A DNA stretch of 64,000 nt from Bacteroidia bacterium (lineage in GTDB: Bacteria; Bacteroidota; Ignavibacteria; SZUA-365): contig JAOSJT010000001.1 of NCBI GenBank assembly GCA_027493955.1, forward strand, positions 1,007,131 through 1,071,130. The letters run 5' to 3'. Shown in pieces: positions 1-9,454 of the stretch; positions within the stretch are counted from its first letter, which is position 1, and each line of letters opens with the position of its first letter. The notes beneath the pieces were generated by a model. That model made no database searches. It saw nothing but the letters and a program-made list of their open reading frames with translations, and was not told the DNA's origin. The translations under genes were made by a program, and so were the position numbers.

Positions 1-1262
1 CCACGATCAATACTCTCGAAACCCTCCTGGCGCATGCGATATTCCAGCAGCATCTCATCCGGAGCTTTGGCATCGAAGAGCTGCTGCGCCTCCCCGGAAT
101 CCGAGGTTCGCAATGCGTTGATGATGCGCTGCGTAAACGCGCGATTCGTTGCGTTGTCCGGCGGAGGAATGACCGGCTGGTACGACGGACGGAACAGTAT
201 TCGCGCGATTTCGAAAGCAATGCGCGCGAAGTACTGATGGGCATTGTTGCACAGCACGATGATGACTACCTCATCCTCGGGAAAGCGGACATAGTCGGCA
301 TAGAACACTCTGTTCGTTCCGTTGTGCCAGAAACGCCGGCTTCCCCACTCGGTCAGCGACACATCCCAGCCATAGGCATAGTAGGACGTACTGTCTTCAT
401 CCGCACGCAGAATCGGGTGATAGTACTTCTGTTTGGCTTCGTACGAGAGAATGTTCGTGCCGAGGAGGGCATGATGCCAGCGTAACAGATCAGCGGTCGT
501 CGACAGCACCCCACCATTCCCCAGGAGATGCCGGAAGGGTGCGTTACCGTCCCATGCCTTCTCCGTCGGCAGGCCCCACAGAACCTGCTCCTCGTCATAC
601 CCGATGGCAACCGCCTCCCGGTCGAAGGCGGGACGGGAATATCCTGTGTGCTCCATTCCGGCAGGCTTCCACAGCTGTTCGTACAGATAGCTCTCCCACG
701 AGCTGCGTGAGACGCGTTCAACGATGATGGCGAGCAGACTGTAGCCGACGTTGGAATAGGAAAAACCGCTGCCGGGCGAAAATTCCAGCGGCGCGTTCAG
801 AACGCTGTCAATGAAAGCCCCGGTCGTAATCGCTTCATAATCGCCGCCAACATTGCCGACAAGACCCGACTGATGTCGTAGCATATCGTGAATCGTGATC
901 TGCTGCTTGTCCGCCGGGACATTCGCGAAGTACCGTGTCAGCGGATCTTCAGTGGACAGCTTCCCTTGCATTTCCAGCTTCAGAATCGCGGCAGCGGTGA
1001 ACTGCTTTGTAATGGAGCCGATGTCGAACACGGTTTCCGCTGTATTCCGCTGCTGACGCTCTCTGTCGGCAAATCCATACCCCCGCGAAAGCAGCAGTTG
1101 TCCTTTCTGCTCGACAAGAACTGTGCCGTGAAAACCGATCTTTTCCATCGCGCCGAGATACGCAGCAATGTGCAGCCGCATACGGTCCTGTTGTGCCGAA
1201 AGCGAGACGGAGCAGAAAGAGAGGGTCGTGAAAAAGACGAGTAAGTATGCTTTATGGACCAA
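1..1262 (-). CDS. Exported serine hydrolase, beta-lactamase class C/PBP4* family (3' end cut by window)
   Basis: The frame is open to the left edge, so the C-terminus is missing. It reads as a penicillin-binding-protein-like serine hydrolase of the beta-lactamase class C/esterase fold. An N-terminal signal peptide (hydrophobic residues about 6-22, ending SLSAQQ) predicts export. The nucleophile motif SITK is at residues 83-86, the second motif is a YSN in GFSYSNVGYS, and an HNG triad replaces the usual KTG in FWHNGTNRVF. There is no ATG between the upstream in-frame stop and the signal peptide; TTG at 1262 gives the natural start MVHKAYLLVFF. Substrate unknown: the family includes D-aminopeptidases, esterases and beta-lactamases. 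It lies about 100 bp beyond purE on the same strand and probably has its own promoter. Confidence 0.85.
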   Translation of the reverse strand, partial: MVHKAYLLVFFTTLSFCSVSLSAQQDRMRLHIAAYLGAMEKIGFHGTVLVEQKGQLLLSRGYGFADRERQQRNTAETVFDIGSITKQFTAAAILKLEMQGKLSTEDPLTRYFANVPADKQQITIHDMLRHQSGLVGNVGGDYEAITTGAFIDSVLNAPLEFSPGSGFSYSNVGYSLLAIIVERVSRSSWESYLYEQLWKPAGMEHTGYSRPAFDREAVAIGYDEEQVLWGLPTEKAWDGNAPFRHLLGNGGVLSTTADLLRWHHALLGTNILSYEAKQKYYHPILRADEDSTSYYAYGWDVSLTEWGSRRFWHNGTNRVFYADYVRFPEDEVVIIVLCNNAHQYFARIAFEIARILFRPSYQPVIPPPDNATNRAFTQRIINALRTSDSGEAQQLFDAKAPDEMLLEYRMRQEGFESIDR

Positions 1263-1365
1263 GAACGTGTCTTTCGGTATATGAAACAGTAACGAATCCC
1301 GCAGGAGTACCTGACCGGTATTTCACTTCAGCCGATCGCAGGTGAATGAAGAGTCAGACCGGTGC

Positions 1366-1860
1366 TCAAGCATTCCCGAGCCTCTGCACCTTCGCCATGA
1401 CCTCGGCAGACAATCGCTGTTTATAATCCTGAATTTGCGTACGCAGCTGCGGGTATTTGCCTGACAGTATCTGGAGCGCGAGCAGACCGGCGTTCTTCGC
1501 TCCGTTCAGCGCGACCGTCGCTACCGGTACGCCGCCGGGCATCTGAAGAATGGAGAGAATCGAATCCCACCCGTCTATGGATATTGATGACTTTATGGGG
1601 ACACCGATCACCGGCAGGGGTGAAATGGATGCGACCATACCGGGTAAATGGGCCGCTCCACCCGCACCGGCGATGATGACCTCGATTCCCCGTTGATGCG
1701 CGTTTTCCGCATAGTCAAACAAGCGCTTCGGCGTGCGATGGGCGGAGACTATTGTCAATTCGTAGGATATGCCGAATTCTTTGATGATTTCTGCAGCCTG
1801 CGTCATAACAGGCAAATCAGAATCCGACCCCATGATGATACTGACGACCGGTTCTACCAT
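1366..1860 (-). CDS. purE: N5-carboxyaminoimidazole ribonucleotide mutase
   Basis: Class I PurE of 164 residues, the normal bacterial length. It moves the carboxylate of N5-CAIR to carbon 4 to give CAIR in de novo purine synthesis. Visible family motifs are [12 protein letters not shown] near the N-terminus, VSAHRTP (catalytic His loop) and the glycine-rich [11 protein letters not shown]. The frame is open further upstream, but the start at 1860 ([15 protein letters not shown]) is preferred because it fits the family N-terminus and overlaps the end of purK by 7 nt (ATGGTAG), a typical translationally coupled pair. Pairing with PurK confirms the two-step N5-CAIR route rather than the animal-type AIR carboxylase. 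Confidence 0.97.
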   Translation of the reverse strand: MVEPVVSIIMGSDSDLPVMTQAAEIIKEFGISYELTIVSAHRTPKRLFDYAENAHQRGIEVIIAGAGGAAHLPGMVASISPLPVIGVPIKSSISIDGWDSILSILQMPGGVPVATVALNGAKNAGLLALQILSGKYPQLRTQIQDYKQRLSAEVMAKVQRLGNA

Positions 1861-3011
1861 GACGTTACCCTCAGTGTGCGTTTCACAATATCGGACTTTT
1901 GTATCGCTTCCTCGATAGTCGGAGCAAGCACTGTCACATGACCCATTTTTCTGAATGGTTTCGTTACCTTTTTTCCATACAGATGGATCTTCACACCACC
2001 AATGCTCATGCACTCCGTCAATCCTTCATAACGGACGGGACCATCGCACCCTGGTTCACCGAGGAGATTGATCATGACGGAGGGCATTTTCAACTGCGTG
2101 CTGCCCAACGGAAAATTGAATATAGCCCGCAGCAACTGCTCGAACTGCGATGTGACCACACTTTCGATCGTATGATGACCGCTGTTATGCGGTCTGGGAG
2201 CAATCTCGTTTACCCACACTGCGTTGTTCGTATCGACAAACATCTCCACAGCCAGTACGCCTCGCAGGTTCAACAATGAAACGATTCGGGTGGCGATATC
2301 TGTCGCCTGTGCAAGGATCTCCGCATCCAGCGCAGCGGGGCAGATCAATCTCTCCACCAGATTTGCCTCATCATTAAATTCCATCTCCACGACCGGAAAG
2401 CACTGTGTCTCTCCCCTGCCGTTCCGTGCGACGATTACGGCAATCTCCTTCCGGATGTCAATGAGTGACTCCACAACCGATGCGCCGTTGAGTGCGTCGA
2501 CCAGATCATCCTTCGATCGCATGAGCGCAACGCCCTTCCCGTCATATCCTCCCTTGCGCAGTTTTTGGACGAACGGCAGGGGCAGGGTTTGCCTCTCGGC
2601 AGCGGCAAGAACTGCTTCTCTGTTATCACAGAGGACGAAGCGGGGAGAGGGTATATGGTTGTCCCGATAAAATATTTTTTGCAAACCCTTATCCTGAATG
2701 ATTTCGAGTGTTTCAGGTTCAGGATAGATTTTTTTTCCGTCGGCTTTGAGCTGTTTCAGAGCCTCGATGTTCACATTTTCGATCTCGAAGGTGATGAGAT
2801 CCACCATGTTTCCGAAACGGATGACATCATCATAATCGAGCTGACTCCCCTGCACAAAGCAGGTGCACGACGTTGCGGCCGGGCAGTGATCGTCCGTATC
2901 GAGGATATACGTCCGTACATCCCAATTACTGGCCGCCAGGACCAGCATCTTGCCCAGCTGACCTCCCGCGATTATTCCAAGCTTGAAATCAGATGTAACT
3001 AATTGTTCCAT
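1854..3011 (-). CDS. purK: N5-carboxyaminoimidazole ribonucleotide synthase
   Basis: ATP-grasp ligase of 385 residues that makes N5-CAIR from AIR, ATP and bicarbonate. The N-terminal pre-ATP-grasp domain carries [12 protein letters not shown]. The ATP-grasp core includes [15 protein letters not shown] (ATP-binding loop), and the metal/phosphate end reads [17 protein letters not shown], all characteristic of PurK. It ends in a TAG that overlaps the purE start and begins 29 bp after the stop of the SbtA-type bicarbonate transporter, so all three are probably co-transcribed. That order places bicarbonate import beside the bicarbonate-consuming step. Confidence 0.97.
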   Translation of the reverse strand: MEQLVTSDFKLGIIAGGQLGKMLVLAASNWDVRTYILDTDDHCPAATSCTCFVQGSQLDYDDVIRFGNMVDLITFEIENVNIEALKQLKADGKKIYPEPETLEIIQDKGLQKIFYRDNHIPSPRFVLCDNREAVLAAAERQTLPLPFVQKLRKGGYDGKGVALMRSKDDLVDALNGASVVESLIDIRKEIAVIVARNGRGETQCFPVVEMEFNDEANLVERLICPAALDAEILAQATDIATRIVSLLNLRGVLAVEMFVDTNNAVWVNEIAPRPHNSGHHTIESVVTSQFEQLLRAIFNFPLGSTQLKMPSVMINLLGEPGCDGPVRYEGLTECMSIGGVKIHLYGKKVTKPFRKMGHVTVLAPTIEEAIQKSDIVKRTLRVTSW

Positions 3012-3040
3012 AGTTCATTTCCGATGATTGCTACCTCTGG

Positions 3041-4027
3041 TCACAGGGCATTCGCAATGAAATAATACACGGGCATACCTATGGAGATGTTGAACGGGAA
3101 GGTGATTCCCAGCGCCATAGGGATATACAGACCCGGATCGGCCTTGGGTGCGGCGAGTCGCATCGCCGCAGGCACGGCGATATACGACGCGCTTGCGGCA
3201 AGAACAGCAAGAATGAATCTGTCGCCCGTGTTCTCTATCAGCAAACCGCTTATCGCGGCAACAACGACTCCGTTGACAAGTGGAATGACAATGGCGAACA
3301 TCGTCGCGAACGCACCATATTTTCTGAAGGTGGCGAAGCGTCTTGCCGTCACCATTCCCATCTCGAGCAGGAAAATCGCAAGGAAGCCTTTGAAAATATC
3401 CGTGGTAAACGGCTTGATGCCCTCCGCCTGCTTCGCATCGGCAATCAGCCCGATGAAGAGACTCCCCAGGATCATCAACACACTTCCATTGGTGAACGCG
3501 TGGCTTGCCGTACGCGCCAGATTCACTTCCCTGCGCGTATCTGAATCATATTTCATCAACAGTATGACTCCGATGATAATGGCCGGCGCTTCCATCAACG
3601 CCATCACGGCAACCATGTGTCCACCAAAGTCAATCTGCTGGCCTTCGAGAAACGAAACGGCTGCGACAAAGGTCACCGCACTGACCGATCCATAGGCGGC
3701 GGCAACCGCACCCGCATCGCTGATGGACATTTTCCGTTTCAGAATGAAAAATGTGTAGAGGGGAATACACAGGGCGATGACGAAGCCGAACAGCAACGCG
3801 TAGATGATTTCGGCAGAGAAACCGCTGTAGGCCAGTTCCTGGCCGCCTTTGAAACCAATCGCGAACAGGAGGTACAACGAGATGAACTTGCTTGATGATT
3901 CGGGAATCTCCATATCGCTTTTGACCAATACGGCAAGCGTTCCCAGCGCGAAAAACAGGAGGGTCGGATTTGTGAGGTTCGAAATAAGAATCTGGAAGTC
4001 CATGTCCGTTTTCTTCTGGTAGTACAT
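3041..4027 (-). CDS. Sodium-dependent bicarbonate transporter, SbtA family
   Basis: Polytopic membrane protein of 328 residues, about ten hydrophobic segments, matching the SbtA/DUF897 family of sodium/bicarbonate symporters. Family-like features include the N-terminal MDFQILISNLTNPTLLFF, the segment AIGFKGGQEL and AAAYGSVSAVTFVAAVSFLE in the second half of the transport core. The first in-frame ATG is at 4027, but ATG at 4003 (MDFQIL) fits cyanobacterial SbtA N-termini better and has a purine-rich AGAAGAAAA stretch ahead of it. No sbtB (PII-like inhibitor) gene is adjacent. It lies 29 bp upstream of purK on the same strand. Transport of bicarbonate is inferred from family membership; the exact substrate is not proven by sequence. 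Confidence 0.85.
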   Translation of the reverse strand: MYYQKKTDMDFQILISNLTNPTLLFFALGTLAVLVKSDMEIPESSSKFISLYLLFAIGFKGGQELAYSGFSAEIIYALLFGFVIALCIPLYTFFILKRKMSISDAGAVAAAYGSVSAVTFVAAVSFLEGQQIDFGGHMVAVMALMEAPAIIIGVILLMKYDSDTRREVNLARTASHAFTNGSVLMILGSLFIGLIADAKQAEGIKPFTTDIFKGFLAIFLLEMGMVTARRFATFRKYGAFATMFAIVIPLVNGVVVAAISGLLIENTGDRFILAVLAASASYIAVPAAMRLAAPKADPGLYIPMALGITFPFNISIGMPVYYFIANAL

Positions 4028-4649
4028 CCGAAATCAAGAGATCGCACGCCGAAGGTGCGCTGCCTGCCTGTGCCAGGTCGGGAGGAATTCCCTCACCTTT
4101 CCCACGATGCCGGAAACAGCCCCGGACGCATCGTCGAATCACCCGCATTGTCTCCGTACAACGGCGAGGTCGCCCGCCTGGGTACAGAATGGCCCGCTTC
4201 GAGGTCGAATTTCGAGTCAAGGCTATATATGCTTCGCGGACGTTTACCGCGTTTTCGAAGCCGATTCAGACAACACGCGGAACGGGAGTCGCAGGAGGAG
4301 GACCTTCCCCTGACGTACTTTTGCATGCTTTCTCAAGAATCCGTCACTTCGAATGTCCTGCCGAAGGAGATATGCATACACATCTCCGGTCTCCGTATCG
4401 TCGTTCAGACCTCTCAAGTATCGTGCTTCCGTCGTCCATATGCAAACGAAATGGGGGCTCGAGGAGTATCGGGGTTCTGGACGATCCAGGCCTGCCCGGA
4501 GCCGCATTCCCCTTCGCGAAGTCAGCTTTGGGAGAGCTGCCCGGGCGCCCTTCGGCAAAGGTCCTTCGTGGTCCCGCGCGGGTGGACGAGCGACTTTCGC
4601 GGCACTCCCTCCATGAACCGATTCTCACGTGCACACGGATACAGACAGC
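4028..4649. other. Gene-free stretch between sbtA-like gene and rsgA
   Basis: About 620 bases with no recognisable gene. Short open frames occur in several frames on both strands, as expected in GC-rich DNA, but none shows a domain, a consistent codon pattern or a credible start site. It must hold the promoter for the minus-strand sbtA-purK-purE unit at its left end. I see no terminator hairpin after rsgA, no RNA gene and no clear tandem repeat. Confidence 0.6.
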
Positions 4650-5726
4650 TCAGAATTTCGACCCGGGATGCTTTTTCATCAATTTCTTGTAATCCTTCAG
4701 AACCTTGCCGAAGATTTTCTCGTTGCGTCGGCGTTCGGCGACGGTGCTTTCGAAATGCGCGCGCTCGCGTTCCATCTTCATGAAATTCTCGTAGGTGCCG
4801 TTGTCGAGTTCTCCGCTGTCGAGGGCTGCGAGAACCCGGCAGCCGATTTCGGACGTATGCGTGCAATCAGGAAAACGGCATTCACGTGAAAGCTCGCTTA
4901 TTCTGTCGAAGGTACGTTCCAGGCCTTCTCCGGCATCCGCTATGCCCACCTCGCGCATTCCGGGATTATCGATGAGAATGCCTCCGCCGTCAAGCACGAC
5001 CAGCTCACGATGCGTGGTGACGTGCCGACCCTTGCTGGTGCTGTCGCTGATTGCATCCGTGCGCATGAGCGTTTTGCCGGAAAGATGGTTGAGCAGAGTA
5101 GACTTCCCCACCCCGGATGAACCAAGCAGACAGTGCGTTTTCCCTACCGCGATGCATGCCCGGAGTTCGGAATATCCCTCTTCTGTTTCACTGCTGATCG
5201 CGAGGACCGGAACATCATCGATGCGCGACCGGACGCGTTCCAGGATGACAGACAGGTCCGCGGCATCGATCAAATCGATTTTCGTGAGTAAAATGATCGG
5301 CCGGACGTTCGATGCGTAGCAAATGGTCAGGTAGCGCTCGAGACGGTTGATGTTGAAATCCCTGTCCGCGGCCTGCACCAGGAACGCCACGTCGATATTC
5401 GCCGCGATGACCTGAATTTCCGCATGTTTGCCCACGGCTTGTCGCCTGATCACCGAATGCCGCGGAAGCACGGCATGAATGACCGCCAGTTCGGGATCGC
5501 TGATGGATACGGCCACCCAGTCGCCCACTGCAGGAAAGTCCTCGCGACCCCGTGCGGAGAAGCGGAGGGTTCCGGTGATCTCCCCGCTGTACTCTCCCGC
5601 TGCGGCACGGACGACGTAGCGTTCCTTATGCTCGGCGATGACGCGGGCGGGTTGGAATGCTGCGAAGTCATTGGTCGTGAACAGGTTTGAAAAATGTTCG
5701 TCGTAACCGAGTTCCTGAAGTGTCAT
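4650..5726 (-). CDS. rsgA: Small ribosomal subunit biogenesis GTPase RsgA
   Basis: Late-stage 30S maturation GTPase, 358 residues. The domain order is that of RsgA: an N-terminal OB fold (about 1-100), then a circularly permuted GTPase in which the G4 motif LLTKIDLI comes before the P-loop LLGSSGVGKSTLLNHL, with G3 as DNPGMRE, and a C-terminal zinc finger CRFPDCTHTSEIGC. A His-containing switch region precedes DNPGMRE (GRHVTTHREL), the presumed catalytic His of this family. The basic C-terminus KKLMKKHPGSKF is typical. The ATG at 5726 lacks a strong ribosome-binding site. It stands alone, with a 250-bp gap upstream. Confidence 0.96.
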   Translation of the reverse strand: MTLQELGYDEHFSNLFTTNDFAAFQPARVIAEHKERYVVRAAAGEYSGEITGTLRFSARGREDFPAVGDWVAVSISDPELAVIHAVLPRHSVIRRQAVGKHAEIQVIAANIDVAFLVQAADRDFNINRLERYLTICYASNVRPIILLTKIDLIDAADLSVILERVRSRIDDVPVLAISSETEEGYSELRACIAVGKTHCLLGSSGVGKSTLLNHLSGKTLMRTDAISDSTSKGRHVTTHRELVVLDGGGILIDNPGMREVGIADAGEGLERTFDRISELSRECRFPDCTHTSEIGCRVLAALDSGELDNGTYENFMKMERERAHFESTVAERRRNEKIFGKVLKDYKKLMKKHPGSKF

Positions 5727-5977
5727 GGGATGTACAATTCGTTTCGAAAGAACATGATTGTGTGCGACAAGGGTCTATGGGTACATTGAACCGAAGCGCG
5801 TCAGCGGGAAACAATCGTCCCGGATGGAAAATACGAATGACGCGTGATATAATCCTGTTCGGGGAAGAACATCTCTTCACTTTTTGGAATGGGCTGAATT
5901 CTCACCCCTGTCGCATGAGAAAACGCGCAACGATTCCCGGTGAGGAAAACGGATTGATTCGGGTGCATGTGAAGCCA

Positions 5978-7567
5978 TTAGGACAGGTCCATGACTCTCT
6001 CCACCCCGACATCCTCAAGAAAGACACTGTCGTGTGAAACCACGAGGAGTGTTCCCCGGTACTCGTTAACCGCGTGGGTGAGGATGTCTATGCTTTGCAG
6101 GTCCAGATTGTTGGTCGGTTCGTCGAGCACGAAGATGTCCGGTGTCTGATGGGCTATCATGAGACAGCAAAGCGAAAGACGGAGCTTTTCGCCGCCGCTG
6201 AGCGTGCCGCAGGGCTTGTCGAGGAAGGACTCATCGAACAGAAAGCGATAGAGACGAATGCGCAGCTCGTGTTCCTCGAGTGCCTCACGGTTGTACAGGC
6301 ACACCTGCTCATACACGGTTCGCTCATCGCGGATCAGCGAATAGTCCTGATCAATGAACACCGCATGCATTCGGGCGCGCTGTACCGCGCCGACCGCAGG
6401 TTCGATATCCCCAAGCAGAAGGCGCAGCAACGTGCTTTTCCCCGAACCGTTGGCGCCACACAGACTGATGCGCTCGCCGCTGCGTATGGTGAAACGCAAC
6501 GGAGCGGACCAGAGCAGATCACCGCCGAAGTGGTGATTCATGTCCAACGCTTCAAGGAGGATTTTCCCCTGATACAGGTCGGGATCACCGAAATCCAATC
6601 TGAGTCTGCGGTGCGACGGAAGACGTTGCCGCGCTTGAAGCAATTGTTCCTGCATGGAATCTTGTTTTGCTTCGTGCTCCTGGCGCAGGCGCCTGGCGCT
6701 GCGCTCTGCCGTATCCTTGCGCTTCTTCCGGGCGATGCGTGGTCCGCCGCCGGCGTCGAGCTTTTTTCGTCCGCGAACCTCTCCCTTTTCTTTCCGTTCC
6801 CGCACCTCGCGTGCCTCGCGTTCGGCTTTGCGTACGGCGGTTGAAAAATTGCCGACCTCTTGTATTGCCGCCTGTTCCTGTGCGGATTTTTGTGCCAGAT
6901 AGAGATCGTAACCGCCGCCGTAGAAAACCAATCCCCGCGATGTCAATTCGCAGACGGGACTGAGGAGACGCAGCAATAGTCGATCATGGGTCACGACCAC
7001 GAGAGTGTCCGTCGTATCGCGGATATAGTCGTAGAGCAGCGCTCGGCTGTGTACGTCCAGATGATTGCTGGGTTCATCCATGAGCACGATATCAGGCCGA
7101 TGCAGGCGGATTCCGGCGAGGAAGACCTTGGTTTTCTCTCCCCCGCTGAGTCTGGAGAGGGGTTCTGCGAGATCGACTCCCGGCAGTTGCCAGAGGTCGA
7201 GCGCCTCGCGGCAGCGCTCTTCGATATTCCAGTCCTCGTCGAGCACTTCGAAGTGGACCGCAAGCGTTTCACCGTTCAGTATGGCCCGCAGAGCGTGCAG
7301 CTTCCCGGAGACGCCAAGAGCATCCGCGATGGTGCAGGTATCAAACTGACCGAAGTGCTGTGGGATGTAGAAGCGGCGTCCTTCGCACATCACTGCACCG
7401 CTTGTGGGTTCGATCAACCCCGCCATGATGCGCAACAGGGTGGATTTGCCCGTACCATTATTCCCGATCAGCGCGGTCTTGTGACGGTTGGCGAATGACG
7501 CGGAGATATTTTCGAACAGGAGTTCTTTATCGGGATGTCTGTACGTGATATTTTGTACCGTGAGCAT
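5978..7567 (-). CDS. ABC-F family ATPase (ribosome-associated translation factor/resistance type)
   Basis: Soluble protein of 529 residues with two ABC nucleotide-binding domains and no membrane segment, the ABC-F layout. Domain 1 has Walker A GNNGTGKST, signature LSGGEKTKV and Walker B IVLMDEPSNHLD. Domain 2 has GANGSGKST, LSGGEKLRL and IFVLDEPTNNLD. Between them is a long, highly charged linker rich in Lys and Arg (about residues 240-320), the P-site tRNA interaction motif region of this family. Members act on the ribosome by clearing antibiotics or relieving stalls; which applies here cannot be told from sequence. Gaps of 250-280 bp on both sides suggest its own transcription unit. Confidence 0.92.
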   Translation of the reverse strand: MLTVQNITYRHPDKELLFENISASFANRHKTALIGNNGTGKSTLLRIMAGLIEPTSGAVMCEGRRFYIPQHFGQFDTCTIADALGVSGKLHALRAILNGETLAVHFEVLDEDWNIEERCREALDLWQLPGVDLAEPLSRLSGGEKTKVFLAGIRLHRPDIVLMDEPSNHLDVHSRALLYDYIRDTTDTLVVVTHDRLLLRLLSPVCELTSRGLVFYGGGYDLYLAQKSAQEQAAIQEVGNFSTAVRKAEREAREVRERKEKGEVRGRKKLDAGGGPRIARKKRKDTAERSARRLRQEHEAKQDSMQEQLLQARQRLPSHRRLRLDFGDPDLYQGKILLEALDMNHHFGGDLLWSAPLRFTIRSGERISLCGANGSGKSTLLRLLLGDIEPAVGAVQRARMHAVFIDQDYSLIRDERTVYEQVCLYNREALEEHELRIRLYRFLFDESFLDKPCGTLSGGEKLRLSLCCLMIAHQTPDIFVLDEPTNNLDLQSIDILTHAVNEYRGTLLVVSHDSVFLEDVGVERVMDLS

Positions 7568-7849
7568 ATATTCCTTCTCGACAACGTGAATAATCCGGAC
7601 GTCGGGTGGTCGAATTGAAAGAATATGCTGTTCTCATCGGACGGATCTCCTGGGATGCGGTCGGGTACAGAATAGGGTATTCGTTTGTGACCGAATTTTG
7701 TTGCACCGCTCAATTGAAAAACTGGGGATCTCTCGCCGTCTCCTCTGACGGAGCGAAGAATCCGCTGCACGAGGGATTTGCGCGAAGGCACGGCAGAGCC
7801 GAATCTCGTGATGCCCGCGCGGTATGAAGCAGAGCGAAGCCCTGCTCCG

Positions 7850-8566
7850 TCACCACCCTCTCGTCAGTCGCACCATTTCCTGCACGGCCTGGGGCAAGCC
7901 CACGAACACTGCGCGTGCAACGAGCGCGTGGCCGATGCTGACTTCTTCGATCTCACGGATGGGAGTGATATAGCGGATGTTCGTGTAATTGAGCCCGTGG
8001 CCTGCGTTGACGCCGAGTCCCAGTGACGCGGCATACGTGGCGGCATTGCGGATGCGCGCCAGCTGCTCGAGGAGTTCTTCCTGGCTTCGGGCGTTGGCGA
8101 ATTCACCGGTATGGAGCTCGATGATGTCCGCTCCCACCTGTGATGCCGCTTCGATCTGCTCGTCTATTGGATCGACGAAAATACTCACTTCGATATCGTT
8201 TTGATGAAGGATGCGCACAGCTTCCTCCACTTTTTGTGCTTCCTTCAGGATGTCGAGTCCGGATTCCGTCGTCAGCTCCTTGCGCTTCTCGGGAACGAGC
8301 GTGGCGAGGTCGGGAAGAATATCAATGGCTACCTGTATGATTTCGTCCGTGATGGCCATTTCGAAATCGAGTTTGGTCTTGATCGTGTCCCGCAGGAGTC
8401 GGACGTCGCGATCATTGACGTGTCGGCGGTCTTCACGCAAATGACACACTATACCTTCGGCCCCGTACAGTTCGCAGAGCTGCGCTGCCGTGACGGGATC
8501 GGGCTCCAGACCTCCGCGGGCTTCGCGAAGTGTGGCAAAATGATCGATGTTGACGCAGAGACGCAT
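7850..8566 (-). CDS. pdxJ: Pyridoxine 5'-phosphate synthase
   Basis: PdxJ of 238 residues, normal length, condensing 1-deoxy-D-xylulose 5-phosphate with 3-amino-1-hydroxyacetone phosphate to form pyridoxine 5'-phosphate. The start MRLCVNIDHFATLREARGG is diagnostic, followed by PDPVTAAQLCE, GIVCHLREDRRHVNDRDV and a C-terminal GVNAGHGLNYTN and ISIGHALVARAVF-like segment of the (beta/alpha)8 barrel (here EVSIGHALVARAVFVG). It is the last gene of the long minus-strand run beginning near 19651, 60 bp below the CPBP protease. Its presence implies the DXP-dependent vitamin B6 pathway. Confidence 0.97.
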   Translation of the reverse strand: MRLCVNIDHFATLREARGGLEPDPVTAAQLCELYGAEGIVCHLREDRRHVNDRDVRLLRDTIKTKLDFEMAITDEIIQVAIDILPDLATLVPEKRKELTTESGLDILKEAQKVEEAVRILHQNDIEVSIFVDPIDEQIEAASQVGADIIELHTGEFANARSQEELLEQLARIRNAATYAASLGLGVNAGHGLNYTNIRYITPIREIEEVSIGHALVARAVFVGLPQAVQEMVRLTRGW

Positions 8567-8626
8567 GAGAAATCACCGGTACTTGTTCCACATTTCCGGC
8601 CTGATCGCCGGCGTGTGGAAAGATAC

Positions 8627-9445
8627 TCACGCGCCGAGAAGGGAAAAAATTGCCCGCAGGGCTTCAATTCCTATCCCATGCGCTCCGCTGCGGAAACGCA
8701 AGGTGGAAAGCAGATCTATGGTCAACATCACTGACCAGTGAATCAGCACGGCATACCAGAAAGAACGCACCCGCAGCGAGAGCGCTCCCAGAGCTATCGC
8801 GGCGGCAATGGAGCCGATGGTTTCGGGTAGCGGTTTGCCGTAGTGCAGAATGACGAACGGTATCATCTGCACGAAAACCGCAACGGCGGGTCCTGTATGC
8901 GGTGCCAAACCGAAAACGGTATAGCCGCGCCAGATAAATTCCCAACCGATGAAATACAGGAGGAAGGCCCCTTCGTAGAGCAGAAACAATGTCCAGTCGC
9001 CGCGCACGGACGCGGCATGCGGATAGACTTGCTGGAACATCGGCATGTCGCTCACGACCCACAGTATCGGCAGCATGACCAGGTAGAACAACGCCGAGAT
9101 CTTCAGTCCGAAGCGCCAGTCACCCACTCCGAGACCGAATCCGCGAAGCGGGCGCCGGTGGATGAGCACGATGACGAGTAGTGGTAACAAAAAGTACACA
9201 ACGAATTCGGAGCCGAACCAGTACAGATACTGATAAAGCTCAAAGAGCGGATCTGCACCCAGCACGGAGTACCATTGCTCAGTGAAAAAACGCTTGCTGC
9301 CCACATGGACCGACAGGATGCCCAGGGCGGCAATGGTAAGAAACACCGTGGTGACGTCGCGCGGTGTACGACGCGCCTCGGCGATAAACGTGCGAAGAGC
9401 GGCCGCGAGGGACCGCTCTCCGTTATCATTCCGTTCGTCCGTCAT
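8627..9445 (-). CDS. CPBP family intramembrane protease-like protein (CAAX/Abi)
   Basis: Membrane protein of 272 residues with about seven to eight hydrophobic segments. The C-terminal half matches the CPBP (CAAX protease and bacteriocin-processing) family: motif 1 reads GWEFIWRGYTVFG (one Glu and the Arg of EExxxR are present, the first Glu is Trp), motif 2 MIPFVILHYGKPLPE (FxxxH) and a later LIHWSV. These are the residues thought to form the glutamate/histidine active site. Substrate unknown. It starts 9 bp after the PorQ-like gene stop and so is very likely co-transcribed with it. Confidence 0.8.
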   Translation of the reverse strand: MTDERNDNGERSLAAALRTFIAEARRTPRDVTTVFLTIAALGILSVHVGSKRFFTEQWYSVLGADPLFELYQYLYWFGSEFVVYFLLPLLVIVLIHRRPLRGFGLGVGDWRFGLKISALFYLVMLPILWVVSDMPMFQQVYPHAASVRGDWTLFLLYEGAFLLYFIGWEFIWRGYTVFGLAPHTGPAVAVFVQMIPFVILHYGKPLPETIGSIAAAIALGALSLRVRSFWYAVLIHWSVMLTIDLLSTLRFRSGAHGIGIEALRAIFSLLGA

Positions 9446-9454
9446 GGGGAGGTA

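Noticed and set aside
4055-4783. A 242-codon plus-strand open frame beside rsgA
   Set aside because: Its end runs antisense into rsgA, and the composition is unlike the neighbouring genes.
7790-7850. Hairpin AGCAGAGC-GAA-GCCCTGCT just after pdxJ
   Set aside because: It has an internal mismatch and no T tract on either strand; too weak to call a terminator.
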